From Eutrophocola salsuginis (GTDB lineage Bacteria; Pseudomonadota; Gammaproteobacteria; Pseudomonadales; Pseudohongiellaceae): a DNA stretch of 64,000 bases. The DNA lies in NCBI GenBank assembly GCA_038147195.1, contig JAYQTB010000004.1, forward strand, positions 1,116,001-1,180,000, given 5' to 3'. Positions 9,008 through 17,926 of the stretch are shown here, piece after piece. Both the position numbers and the translations under genes were made by a program. Every line of letters begins with the position of its first letter. The stretch's first letter is position 1. Below the pieces are notes generated by a model. That model saw nothing but the letters and a program-made list of their open reading frames with translations, searched no databases and was not told the origin of the DNA.

Positions 9008-9490
9008 TTACTACACCCCTTTTTGATTGGTGATATGAACATACGAAATTTTGCGGTTTCTAAGGACTACTAGTCAGCCTTTGACATACTTCAAAATTTC
9101 ATTGGGAACTATATGGAAAACAGGTATAACAATGTAACTTTTACACCTGCTTGTCTATTTGGTCAAGTGCATTCTTTTTCTTTTTTTTATTAATATATTC
9201 AATATGTTAAAAGATTGTTGAACAGGCAAACTCAATCTTTATTTCGTAAGCTTGCAATTTTGGTGCACATTGTGTGTCTTTATTCTCCACAGCGGTTTCG
9301 AGAAAAACTGGAAGATTGTTGCTCAATATGTGGAATTGAGGACTTTTCCGCAGTTTTAGGGAAACACCCGTAATTGTGTCGTTGCAGGGGCAGCTGTCTG
9401 ACAAAATAGCTTTCGTAGGCTAAATAAAAACCTCTGTTATCCACTTTTCAGCGGAAAAAGATTTACTTTAGCTGCTACGCATTTCGTGGC
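9008..9490. other. AT-rich intergenic region upstream of TonB receptor 2
   Basis: About 480 bases without a convincing gene. It holds the receptor-2 promoter (9138-9166) and an 8-bp inverted repeat AAAGATTG (9210-9217) / CAATCTTT (9233-9240) with a 15-base loop, which might act as a weak terminator for the isomerase gene that ends at 9491. A 65-codon frame at 9207-9404 has no coding character I can recognise. Otherwise I see nothing in it. Confidence 0.5.
9138..9166 (-). promoter_or_regulatory. Sigma-70-like promoter of TonB receptor 2
   Basis: TTGACC (9161-9166), 17-base spacer, TAAAAG (9138-9143) on the minus strand. Mirrors the promoter of receptor 1 in hexamer, spacing and distance (about 130 bases) from the start codon. 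Confidence 0.55.
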
Positions 9491-10381
9491 TCAATATAGC
9501 GTCAAAATGTCATAACCCACCGCCAAGCTGACCAATGGATTACGGCCCTCCGTGGCACGATACTCGTGCGCCACAAAATGTTCGTAACCAGAGTCGGCGA
9601 TCTGCTGAGCTATCCACCGATAATCGAGCTCCTGCGTGCGATCAATTTCGCGTCTTGATGGGACCCCTGCCACGTGCATGTGGGTAATCATAGGCAGATT
9701 GTCGCGCATGGTACGCACAACGTCGCCATTGGCGATCTGGACATGGTAGAAGTCATATACGACCGAGATATTGGGTGAGCCCGTACGGCGGCAGACATCA
9801 AATCCCCAATGGATGTTATCAAATACTTGGTCCGTGCGATTGTCTGCAGCCACCTTCGAGTTGGTAATCTCCATACATACGTACACACCTTTCTCCTCGG
9901 CATAGGGTGCAATCCTGGCCAGCACTTCGGCAGCATTGTCCGCCCCTTCCTCCCGGGACATGCCTCGACGCTCGCCAGGAAAAAGTATCAGGTTTTTGCA
10001 ACCGGCTTCCACGCAGATGTCTATACCCTTGTGCGTTTCTTCCACGATCTGATCATGCAGTTCACGACGAATAACACCGTTCTGGAAAGAGGTGCCTGAG
10101 GTGGCCGTCATCAGCGTTGGTGTCAGGCCAAAATCCTGCAGGACTGGCACCTGCTGGGGCTGCGGAAGATCCATACCGGCAAAACCCATCAGGGACAAAA
10201 TTTCGCAACGCTCCTCGAGGGTGAAGTCTGTACCGGTCCATACCTGGGGCATGACACTCTGCTTGATCTTGCCCTGGCGCGGGCCAAGGCCATCCGACTG
10301 CGCGGCCTGGACACGACTGGCAATCAACGGTGTCGCGGCCAGTGCCTTCAGCAGGTTTCGGCGTTTGATGATGATTTCCAT
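9491..10381 (-). CDS. Exported sugar isomerase/epimerase, hydroxypyruvate isomerase-like TIM barrel
   Basis: 296 residues. The N-terminus KRRNLLKALAATPLIASRVQA is a twin-arginine-like export signal ending near residue 26. The rest is a xylose-isomerase-like TIM barrel with the expected metal ligands in order: Glu in VYVCMEITNS, Asp and His in VVYDFYHVQ, His in THMHVAGVPSR and Glu in FVAHEYRAT. This pattern is that of hydroxypyruvate isomerase and related AP-endonuclease-family-2 epimerases. Export of such an enzyme suggests action on a sugar or sugar acid in the periplasm; the substrate is unknown. It is followed by AT-rich DNA, and the DUF3500 gene lies upstream on the same strand. Confidence 0.8.
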   Translation of the reverse strand: MEIIIKRRNLLKALAATPLIASRVQAAQSDGLGPRQGKIKQSVMPQVWTGTDFTLEERCEILSLMGFAGMDLPQPQQVPVLQDFGLTPTLMTATSGTSFQNGVIRRELHDQIVEETHKGIDICVEAGCKNLILFPGERRGMSREEGADNAAEVLARIAPYAEEKGVYVCMEITNSKVAADNRTDQVFDNIHWGFDVCRRTGSPNISVVYDFYHVQIANGDVVRTMRDNLPMITHMHVAGVPSRREIDRTQELDYRWIAQQIADSGYEHFVAHEYRATEGRNPLVSLAVGYDILTLY

Positions 10382-10453
10382 GGACCACCCCCACTAATTA
10401 GATTTTCTCTCGGCAGTATACGAGATTTTGTGCTCAACAACCCCATCCGTGGA

Positions 10454-11653
10454 TCAATGAGGATGACTCTGGTAATGCTGACGAAGCAGATCTTTGCCGT
10501 AATCATTACCATTGGGCGTGCGCACTATGGAGTGAATATGCTCCCGGTAAGGCACACCCCGCTCATAAATATGTGTCAGACCAACGGGAGTTTGGTGATC
10601 GAACTCTATCAGCATCACAGGGCTCTGTATTCGGTAGTAAAACACCGAATCAGTCTCAGTCTCTCCGATCCAGGCGAACCAAGTCTCGTCAAGGTGTGCT
10701 TCTATCTCAGCCATACGTATACCCTGATGAGTCTCTCTCATGTTGCCTATATAGATGCCGATCAGCCGCATTAGCTGCTGCTTTTGCGTTGGACTAAATT
10801 CCGCAACACGGATTCCGGCATAATCCAATACAACGTTGTCGCTAAATGCCTGAGTCATAATGTTATTGCCCGTTTTGGCGGTCTCCAGTATGGCCCTGGC
10901 TCGTTGTGATGCGGTTAAGTTGTTTACCATGGCCAGGCCATAACGCTGCTCGTCTTCCATAATCACGGTGCCCGCATAAGCGCCATTGACTGCAACCGCC
11001 GGTTCGGAGCCCCAGAATGCGGGAGTCATAACCACCTGGTCACCTAATATAAAATAGTTAAGGTCAAGGTGGTGCCCATCGAGCTGCCAGCCCCATGGCT
11101 CCGTGGTGGATGGTGTACCCATGATAGTGAGCCAGTACTTGCCCTCCCCGAACTCGACAAAGTTATCACCATTGAGTTCACCGAGCGTCGTGTTTAGGCG
11201 CATGATGTCCTGCGATAGCTGCAGTCCACGGGCACTTAGCGATTCTTCTAGCAGGGAAAGCGCTGCCTCACGTTGTTCGGTTGTCATTTCCTCGAAAGAA
11301 ATACCATTTCGGTAATAGATGTGCTGGTTGGCCCACTTGCGCCATTCATCATCATCGATATCAAAACTGATACGTTCGCGCTGATCCCCATTTAGCGTGG
11401 CCAGAAACGCATTGGCAGCCGCACCGATCGGTGCCGTTGAGATGCCAGTTGAACGGATCTCGAACAATCCCTGGCGCAAGTTTCCGTCAGTGGTGACGCC
11501 GCGGAATTGTTCTGCCAGACCGCGCTCATTCATGGCATTACTGATCTGTATGGAGCGCTGGCGATAGGCATCCGGATCCGGGGGTTGCGCCAGGACACTG
11601 GCCACACTCAACATACCCATTACGATGCTCGCCTTGGTTATAAATGTCGCCAC
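10454..11653 (-). CDS. Exported DUF3500 domain protein
   Basis: About 399 residues from a GTG at 11653 that has GAGG some 8 bases upstream; a TTG at 11668 is also in frame. Signal peptide ends near SVLAQ. The body carries features of the DUF3500 family: FDIDDDEWRKWANQHIYYR, GISFEEMTTEQREAALSLLE, and a central GWQLDGHHLDLNYFILGDQV followed by TPAFWGSEPA. Biochemical function of DUF3500 is not known to me. The conserved His/Asp-rich GHHLDLNY and a late HxH (VPYREHIHSIVR) could be metal ligands; that is inference. Same strand as the isomerase, 72 bases upstream of it. Confidence 0.75.
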   Translation of the reverse strand: MATFITKASIVMGMLSVASVLAQPPDPDAYRQRSIQISNAMNERGLAEQFRGVTTDGNLRQGLFEIRSTGISTAPIGAAANAFLATLNGDQRERISFDIDDDEWRKWANQHIYYRNGISFEEMTTEQREAALSLLEESLSARGLQLSQDIMRLNTTLGELNGDNFVEFGEGKYWLTIMGTPSTTEPWGWQLDGHHLDLNYFILGDQVVMTPAFWGSEPAVAVNGAYAGTVIMEDEQRYGLAMVNNLTASQRARAILETAKTGNNIMTQAFSDNVVLDYAGIRVAEFSPTQKQQLMRLIGIYIGNMRETHQGIRMAEIEAHLDETWFAWIGETETDSVFYYRIQSPVMLIEFDHQTPVGLTHIYERGVPYREHIHSIVRTPNGNDYGKDLLRQHYQSHPH

Positions 11654-11809
11654 AACTCTACCTCGCAAGATAATGTGATTACCATTCTAGCCTTTTTATT
11701 GAGGCCAAAGTCACACTTTCAGACATTCCTGTTTTTGGCCATACCGCGAGTCTTGGCGATTCTTAATGTGCTGTGCTAACTCCAAGTCGGTGATGTGTTT
11801 TCAGGTAGA

Positions 11810-12472
11810 TCACCTTACGGGATCAATTTCCTGGCCCAGTGAGTTGTTTTTACGAAACCAACCAGTCACCGAATAACGTGGCATGTTTACCTTCAATACT
11901 TCATGTGGAAACTCACCGCTGAGGAAAAACACCATATGGCCAAAGCGGGGTTCGATTGTTTCCAGTATCCTGCCCTGGTCGTGTTCATAGATGACCAGTT
12001 CGCCACCATCACCGGTTTGCCAGTCCGGGTTCAGGTAGAGCACAGTCGAGATCACACGCGTGTCAGTGCCCTGGAAGGTATCGAGGTGTACCCTGTAAAA
12101 CGCCCCTTCCGGGTACCAGGCGTAGTGGCATTCATAATCGAACAACCCTAGAAAAAGGCGCTGATTGAGCCCGGTCCTAATGCGTTCCATCCATGCGAAA
12201 TACTCTCCGGTTGCCGGATGAGTACCTTCCAACCAGTGAATCTGGTCCGTGCGAATAAAGTTATTTACCTGGAAATCCGTCTCCCTGCCGATACCTGCCC
12301 GCTTGAACTTAGCTTCGTCCATTGAGCGTACATGCACCAACAAGGCATCCAGCAATTCAGGAGGGAGTAAGTCCCGGGTGACGACATAACCCGTAGCTTC
12401 CAGTCCCCCAGCGATGCCATCAAGTACGGCGTCCAGTGCTGGCAGGGCACTGATCGCGAACGATTCACTCAT
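11810..12472 (-). CDS. 2-oxoglutarate/Fe(II)-dependent oxygenase, prolyl-4-hydroxylase-like
   Basis: About 220 residues. Double-stranded beta-helix oxygenase with the iron triad visible: His and Asp in YRVHLDTF, distal His in EFPHEVLKV, and the 2-oxoglutarate-binding Arg in MPRYSVTGWFRK. The segment STVLYLNPDW-x-x-GDGGELVIYE is typical of the SM-20/P4H group. It couples decarboxylation of 2-oxoglutarate to hydroxylation of an unknown substrate, probably in the cytoplasm because no signal peptide is seen. I take the ATG at 12472; a TTG at 12484 abuts the U-tract of the upstream terminator and is less likely. Confidence 0.85.
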   Translation of the reverse strand: MSESFAISALPALDAVLDGIAGGLEATGYVVTRDLLPPELLDALLVHVRSMDEAKFKRAGIGRETDFQVNNFIRTDQIHWLEGTHPATGEYFAWMERIRTGLNQRLFLGLFDYECHYAWYPEGAFYRVHLDTFQGTDTRVISTVLYLNPDWQTGDGGELVIYEHDQGRILETIEPRFGHMVFFLSGEFPHEVLKVNMPRYSVTGWFRKNNSLGQEIDPVR

Positions 12473-12488
12473 ACTGTCGGCCAATAAA

Positions 12489-12514
12489 AAAGGGGTCGTA
12501 ATGGCGACCCCTTT
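12489..12514 (-). terminator. Rho-independent terminator of the MBL/DUF1592/DUF1552/ankyrin operon
   Basis: Perfect 10-bp stem AAAGGGGTCG / CGACCCCTTT with loop TAATGG, followed on the minus strand by a T-run. It comes 18 bases after the ankyrin gene stop and marks the end of the upstream operon. Confidence 0.9.
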
Positions 12515-12532
12515 CCTGTACGAGTGAATTGT

Positions 12533-14065
12533 TCATCTCTGTTGGGGATGCTCGTCCATCAGCGTGCGAAGCAGTGCTGCCATTTCGGGTAATTCGCCGA
12601 TGACATCGAATGCACCTAGGGACTGGGAATCTGCCTTGCCAGTGGCGTAGTCAAGCGGGATAAGGCCATTGTTGTCCCTGGCAAACAGGTCCGCACCGTT
12701 CTCCACGAGGAAGGACACAACCGTCTGCCAGTTCATGCGTGCACTTGTGTGCAGGGGCGTTTCACCCCGAACGCCACCATTCTGGTTGATATCGGCACCG
12801 GCGGACATTAGTACGTCCAGCGCCTGCATGACGTCTAGTTCCGTCTTCATGTAACCACGGGTGTTTTCGTTGGTGGACCGGCTAGTCAACGCGATCATCG
12901 GGGTCACACCGAAGATGTTCGGCTGTTTCCAATCCGCACCGTAGGACAGCAGCAGTTTCATCATCTCGATATCGCCCATGTAGGAGGCCTGCTGGATCGG
13001 TGTGGCACCGGTGTTCATGATGTTGAAGTCATTTGCACGGTCGTAGACGATTTCGCGGGCCGGGGGGTACAGTTTAAGGCTTAGGTTCGGGTTGGCGCCC
13101 TTTTCCAGCAAGCCTTTAGCCACATCCATGGCGTCATATCCATCGACAGATGGCAGGTCTCCGCGATTACTGCGACCCACCACCAGGTGTGTATCCACGG
13201 CAGCGTACAGCGGAGTGCGTCCATAGAAATCCCATTGGTTGATATCGGCACCCCGCTCGATCAGAAGCATGGCAATGTCGTAACGCAGGTTGAGCAGAGC
13301 CAGGATCAGTGGAGAAACATTGTCGGGGTCTGGTTTATTGATGTCGGCACCCGCATCCAACAGCGCTTTCACGCAATCGATACAGTTCTCCCGGACGGCA
13401 TACAACAGCGGCGTCAGGCCGCCGGTTTTCATATCCTTCATGCGCGGTTCGGAGGTCACCTGGCGCTCCCAGTTCCTGTCGATAGCCCGGGCTTCTACGT
13501 CCGCCCCTTTGGTGATCAGCAGGTTCACCATGCCGGCATGCTGGCGGGCGGCGGCCCAGTGCAGTGCGGTCTGGCCACCCCAGCCTTCGACCGCATTCAC
13601 ATTGGCTCCGTGGCCGAGCAGTAATTCTGCAGCAGCGAGATTGCCAGTGCGTGCAACCGCCATTAGTGCGGTCTGACCCTCCGGATTGGCGGACTCGACA
13701 TTCGCCCCGGCTTCCAGCAACAGGGCGATCATGTCGAGATCACCCTTTGCGGCTGCTTCACCCAGCGGCGTTGAACCGTAATCGTTGCGCACATCGGCAT
13801 CTGCCTCGGCTCGAAGCAGGCGGCGCGCCAGGTCCAGGTTGCCGTAGTAAGCCGCCCAGTGTAACGCGGTCGTGCCGTCTGCCGTGGTTCGACTGACATC
13901 GGCACCGGCATCCACAAGCGCGATGGCGCGGTCGAACTGCTTCTGTTCTGCCAGACCAACGAGGGACTCATCTGCAGCTGCAGCTTCACCTGCGGCGGCT
14001 GCTACCAGCATCACCAGGGTTGCGCTCAGTTGTTTGACGCGTTTTACCATTGCCTTTCTGTTCAT
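12533..14065 (-). CDS. Exported ankyrin-repeat protein
   Basis: 510 residues. Sec signal peptide about 1-31 (LSATLVMLVAAAAGEAAAA). Then some ten ankyrin repeats, for example DGTTALHWAAYYGNLDLARR, GSTPLGEAAAKGDLDMIALL and GQTALHWAAARQHAGMVNLL; later repeats are longer and carry inserts. Ankyrin arrays mediate protein-protein binding, here presumably in the periplasm. It is the last gene of the operon with the DUF1552, DUF1592 and MBL-fold genes (41 bases after DUF1552), so a scaffolding or inhibitor role for those proteins is plausible but inferred. Confidence 0.88.
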   Translation of the reverse strand: MNRKAMVKRVKQLSATLVMLVAAAAGEAAAADESLVGLAEQKQFDRAIALVDAGADVSRTTADGTTALHWAAYYGNLDLARRLLRAEADADVRNDYGSTPLGEAAAKGDLDMIALLLEAGANVESANPEGQTALMAVARTGNLAAAELLLGHGANVNAVEGWGGQTALHWAAARQHAGMVNLLITKGADVEARAIDRNWERQVTSEPRMKDMKTGGLTPLLYAVRENCIDCVKALLDAGADINKPDPDNVSPLILALLNLRYDIAMLLIERGADINQWDFYGRTPLYAAVDTHLVVGRSNRGDLPSVDGYDAMDVAKGLLEKGANPNLSLKLYPPAREIVYDRANDFNIMNTGATPIQQASYMGDIEMMKLLLSYGADWKQPNIFGVTPMIALTSRSTNENTRGYMKTELDVMQALDVLMSAGADINQNGGVRGETPLHTSARMNWQTVVSFLVENGADLFARDNNGLIPLDYATGKADSQSLGAFDVIGELPEMAALLRTLMDEHPQQR

Positions 14066-14106
14066 GTGCAGTTGCTGCTTATATATCTTCTATAACCTGA
14101 TGACTA

Positions 14107-15387
14107 TTATATTTCCGACAGCAGTCCGGAACTGTCGCCGAAATGATCCAGCTCCACGCCTGCCCTGTCGAGCATCGTGTACATCAGGTTTGCCAACGGT
14201 GTGTCCTGCGGATACTTAAGGTGACGACCACCCTTAAGACGTCCACCGGCCTTGCCGAGCACAACGGCAGGAACCTTGTCATTGTTGTGCAGGTTGGAGT
14301 TGGCCATGCAGCTGCCGTACAGGATCATCGAGTTGTCCAGCACGCTGCCATCGACATCGGGCATTGCCGCCAGCTTTCCAACGAAGCGGGCGAAAGAGGA
14401 CGCATACCAGGCCTGGACGCGGCTCAACCGCTCCAGCTTGGCCGGGTCATCCTGGTGATGGGACAGTGGATGGAAGGCATCTGCAATACCGATGTGGTTA
14501 TAGGTACGCATGCTCACTTCTCGGTCGGTCATGAACGTGGCAACCCGGGTCAGGTCAGCCTGGTAAGCCAGTGCCATCAGGTCGTACATAAGGTCCATGT
14601 GTGCCGGGAAGGTACTGGGCACACCAACTGGTGCGTCGGGAATGTCGATGCCGGTCATGTCCTGCTCGGCCAGTTTCTGCATCTGCAGTTCAATTTCACG
14701 AACGGAATCCAGGTACTCACTCATCAGGACCCTATCGCTGGCACCGAGTTCTCGGTTCAGTGACGCCGCATCTTCCATGACCAGATCGAGCAGTGAATTG
14801 GTTTCACCCGCGATGGCATCCCGTTCGTCGGCGGTCTCCCCCTGTCCGAACATGCGAAAATACAGGTTACGCGGATTGCTTTCCATGGGCAGAGGCTGGG
14901 TTGGTGTGCGGAAGGCGATAGTGGATGAATAACTGCCGCCGCTGGCGCTGTTGGTGGACAACTCCAATGACGGGAAAGGGGTTTCATTCCCAAGCACACG
15001 CGCGGCGAACTGGTCGGCGCTTATGCCGTCTTCCGGGTTGCTGGTGCCGGCCGGGGCCACGCAACGCAGCCAGGTGCCGGCCGTGATGGCATGGGGATCA
15101 GGACTTTCGGCCGGTTTGTTACGAAGGTCGCTCACCACGGTCGTGTGGCTCTTGTAATCTGCAAGCGAGGCCAAGATCGTGCTCATCTCGAAATCGGCAC
15201 CGGTCTTTTCCGGTGTCCAGCTCTGGTACACCGCACCATGAGGAATATAGATGAACCCCATACGCAGCCTCGCCGCCGGCTGTGCGCTGGCCGCCGGGAT
15301 CATGGCATCCAGCATGGGCAAGGCAATGCCTGCGCCCGCACCTTTGAGGACCTTGCGGCGTGAAAGATGTTTCTTGGTAATGAACAT
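14107..15387 (-). CDS. Tat-exported DUF1552 protein
   Basis: 426 residues from the ATG at 15387, chosen because GGGAGA lies about 6 bases before it; the in-frame ATG at 15408 has no comparable site. The N-terminus SRRKVLKGAGAGIALPMLDA is a clear twin-arginine signal, so the protein probably folds in the cytoplasm, perhaps with a cofactor, before export. The body is DUF1552, a sulfatase/alkaline-phosphatase-like family best known from Planctomycetes, with FIYIPHGAVYQSWTPE and DNSMILYGSCMANSNLHNND. Genes of this family are regularly paired with DUF1592 haem proteins, as here. No enzymatic activity has been established that I know of. Confidence 0.88.
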   Translation of the reverse strand: MFITKKHLSRRKVLKGAGAGIALPMLDAMIPAASAQPAARLRMGFIYIPHGAVYQSWTPEKTGADFEMSTILASLADYKSHTTVVSDLRNKPAESPDPHAITAGTWLRCVAPAGTSNPEDGISADQFAARVLGNETPFPSLELSTNSASGGSYSSTIAFRTPTQPLPMESNPRNLYFRMFGQGETADERDAIAGETNSLLDLVMEDAASLNRELGASDRVLMSEYLDSVREIELQMQKLAEQDMTGIDIPDAPVGVPSTFPAHMDLMYDLMALAYQADLTRVATFMTDREVSMRTYNHIGIADAFHPLSHHQDDPAKLERLSRVQAWYASSFARFVGKLAAMPDVDGSVLDNSMILYGSCMANSNLHNNDKVPAVVLGKAGGRLKGGRHLKYPQDTPLANLMYTMLDRAGVELDHFGDSSGLLSEI

Positions 15388-15437
15388 AGGGTATCTCCCC
15401 GATTTCACGTTTGATACACGGCTTATCCGTCTACCAG

Positions 15438-17873
15438 TTAATTCTGCGCCAACCCGACGCCCGCTTCCATGGCGCCCGGCGCCTGCTTATATAGGAACTG
15501 GTCTGTGGCGACGATGCCCTGCACGATAGCATAAAAACGGTAACCATCCTGCAGCGCCTGTTCCACGATACCGCGCACGGCGGGCATATCTTCCGCCTCG
15601 ATTGGACGACCCAGGCCGTAGAGCATGAGTTTTTCCACCAGATTCTGCACGAACATGTTCGGCCTAGCCAGCAAGGCGCTGCGCAGGTCATGCACACCGC
15701 TGATGGCGCTACCGTCCGGCAGCACGCCGTAAGTATCGATAGGCGTGCCGATCATGCGGTCAACGCTACGGTTACGGCCGACAGCGTCAAAACCTTCTAG
15801 GGCAAAGCCTAGCGGATCGATGATGCCATGGCATCCCTGGCAACTTGGATTTTCGCGGTGCGCTTCCAGCCTGGCGCGCACGGTCTTGGGTAATTCACCT
15901 TCACGGTTTTCAGCCAGGGCCTCTACATTTGGCGGCGGGGTTGGTGGCGGCGTGCCAGTAATATGTTCAAGGACATAGGCGCCACGTAGGACAGGCGACG
16001 TCCGGTCGGGATAAGCGGAAACCATCAGTACCCCGCCCTTGCCCAGCAGACCGTATCGACGTGAGTCGCGCACGGGCACCTTGCGAAAGGTATCGCCTTT
16101 CACGGTCTGGTCACCGTAGTGCAGGGCCAGGCGCTCATTCATGTACGTGTAATCGGCACTCAGCATTTCGGTGACATCGCGGTTGTTGAGAAAAATGTCA
16201 CCGACAAACATTTCGATTTCCTGCTTGAATAGGTCGCGAATCCCGTTATCGATGTCACGAAAAATGACCGGGTCCGGATCGATCTCGTCGAGGCCGCCCA
16301 TATTCAGCCACTGGTAGGCGAAGTTGCTAGCCAGCGTTTCCGCACGCGGGTCATTCAGCATGCGCTCGACCTGCGCCGGCAGGACGGCCGGATCGGAGAG
16401 CTGGTTTTCCCTAGCCAGTGCCAACAGTTCGTCATCGGGAATACTGCTCCACAGGAAAAAGGACAGGCGTGTGGCCAGTTCATAGTCGGTGAGTGAGAAA
16501 ATCTCGCCCGGTGCAGCGCCATCAGGGACCTGCTCGATACGGTATAGGAATTTCGGACTGGCAATAATGGCGGTCAGGGCACGGCGAATACCCATGTCGA
16601 AACCTTCCTGCTGGTTGGCGGTGCCAAACACGCGCATCAGCCTGTCAATGTCGCTGTCGGTCACTTCCCCGCGGAATGCCCTGTATGCCACCTCGCCGAG
16701 AATTTGCATGGCACAGGTATTAACCTCGGATAAGCTTTCCGGGTAACAGGTAAATATCCTGTTACGGGCCGGCGTTGCGCTGATTCCTGCCGGGTTGTAG
16801 GGTCCTTGTATCTCAAAGGAGTCGAGACCAATCACGTTTTCGCCCACAGCCGAGGGCGACTGGCGGTGAAGGCGGCCTTCATACTCTGCGAACGAGCGAT
16901 GCAAGAAGGTGACGGCTACGGTGTGCGGTCCTGCTTCGGCAACGAACGATACGTTTTTCATCTTGCTGTTGATGGCATCTACGGCCGGATCCCCGATCTG
17001 GTCGATGGCTTTCAGGTCTTCCCCGCCACCGATTTCCATTTCAAAGAATTTTTCACCGTCATAGGTAGCGATGACGGTGTGACTAAACTCCTGGTTGAAA
17101 CCCCACAGTCGGGTGACCAGGTTGCCGATATTGAGCACGTACTCACCGTCTGCCGGAAAATTATGCTCAACCGCAAGACCGCCGCGGGTGCCCAACGGAA
17201 GGCCTTCCAGATGAATATATTGGTTTGTACCGCGAGCGGAATAGGTAGTGCCGCCGGTACGAGCATTCGGGTTACCAATCGCCTGCTGTGCGACCACGCG
17301 TGCTGAATTCAGCGATTGCTCTAGGAACGCCGGAGAAACGCGCAGGGCCTCTGCCACGTTGTCGAAACCTTCGACGGAATCATCGCTTGGTAACAGACCA
17401 CTGGCATCTACCTCAATGCCGAGCAGGTCGCGAATAGCGTTGGCGTACTCTTTACGGTTCAGGCGATGGATGCCCACGTGTCCGATCTGCTTGTGCTGTG
17501 CCCCGGCATGGTCGAGATAACTTTCCATCCAGGTCACGAAATCATCCGCATCGGCATTGGCAGGACGTACAGCGCCTGCTGGAGGCATAAGGCGGCCGCG
17601 CAGTTTCTGGACGACTTTTTCCCAAACCTCGACGTTATCGGCCACCTCTTCCGGTGTCATCAGGTCAAAGGCGATACTGCCTGCCCAGTCCTCGAAATTG
17701 TGGCATTCGCTGCAACTACTGGTCAGAAAACCGAAATACTTGTCTGACTCGCCGAAACGATCAAAAGAATGGGCAGTCTCAACTGCCTCTTCCGATGCCG
17801 CAGCAAAAGCACACACTGTCGGTACGGACAGCATGATGGCAGCCAGTGGCTTGATCAAATTTTTCAATTTCAT
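15438..17873 (-). CDS. DUF1592/DUF1587/DUF1588/DUF1585 planctomycete-type dihaem cytochrome
   Basis: About 811 residues from the ATG at 17873 (a GTG ten codons upstream is in frame; the ATG gives the cleaner signal peptide ending AFAA). Two c-type haem motifs: CSECH near residue 50 and CQGCH near 690. Between them are the family blocks in order: DUF1587 (GIHRLNRKEYANAIRDLLG), DUF1592 (LTDYELATRLSFFLWSSIPD), DUF1588 (RYGLLGKGGVLMVSAYPDRT), then DUF1585 at the C-terminus. Exported and haem-loaded by the Ccm system. Such proteins are presumed redox or hydrolytic surface enzymes, function unknown. Sits between the MBL-fold gene and DUF1552 in one operon. Confidence 0.9.
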   Translation of the reverse strand: MKLKNLIKPLAAIMLSVPTVCAFAAASEEAVETAHSFDRFGESDKYFGFLTSSCSECHNFEDWAGSIAFDLMTPEEVADNVEVWEKVVQKLRGRLMPPAGAVRPANADADDFVTWMESYLDHAGAQHKQIGHVGIHRLNRKEYANAIRDLLGIEVDASGLLPSDDSVEGFDNVAEALRVSPAFLEQSLNSARVVAQQAIGNPNARTGGTTYSARGTNQYIHLEGLPLGTRGGLAVEHNFPADGEYVLNIGNLVTRLWGFNQEFSHTVIATYDGEKFFEMEIGGGEDLKAIDQIGDPAVDAINSKMKNVSFVAEAGPHTVAVTFLHRSFAEYEGRLHRQSPSAVGENVIGLDSFEIQGPYNPAGISATPARNRIFTCYPESLSEVNTCAMQILGEVAYRAFRGEVTDSDIDRLMRVFGTANQQEGFDMGIRRALTAIIASPKFLYRIEQVPDGAAPGEIFSLTDYELATRLSFFLWSSIPDDELLALARENQLSDPAVLPAQVERMLNDPRAETLASNFAYQWLNMGGLDEIDPDPVIFRDIDNGIRDLFKQEIEMFVGDIFLNNRDVTEMLSADYTYMNERLALHYGDQTVKGDTFRKVPVRDSRRYGLLGKGGVLMVSAYPDRTSPVLRGAYVLEHITGTPPPTPPPNVEALAENREGELPKTVRARLEAHRENPSCQGCHGIIDPLGFALEGFDAVGRNRSVDRMIGTPIDTYGVLPDGSAISGVHDLRSALLARPNMFVQNLVEKLMLYGLGRPIEAEDMPAVRGIVEQALQDGYRFYAIVQGIVATDQFLYKQAPGAMEAGVGLAQN

Positions 17874-17926
17874 AGTTATTACTTGGTTCGTTGTATTACT
17901 CACGTTTCTTTTTTATTGGCATTGCC

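Noticed and set aside
9207..9404. A 65-codon minus-strand gene in AT-rich intergenic DNA
   Set aside because: No ribosome site, no recognisable motif, and it overlaps a palindrome and probable regulatory DNA.
12533..14065. Ankyrin protein as a secreted effector or toxin
   Set aside because: Only ankyrin repeats are seen, with no toxin domain or secretion system nearby; operon context points to the DUF1592/DUF1552 proteins.
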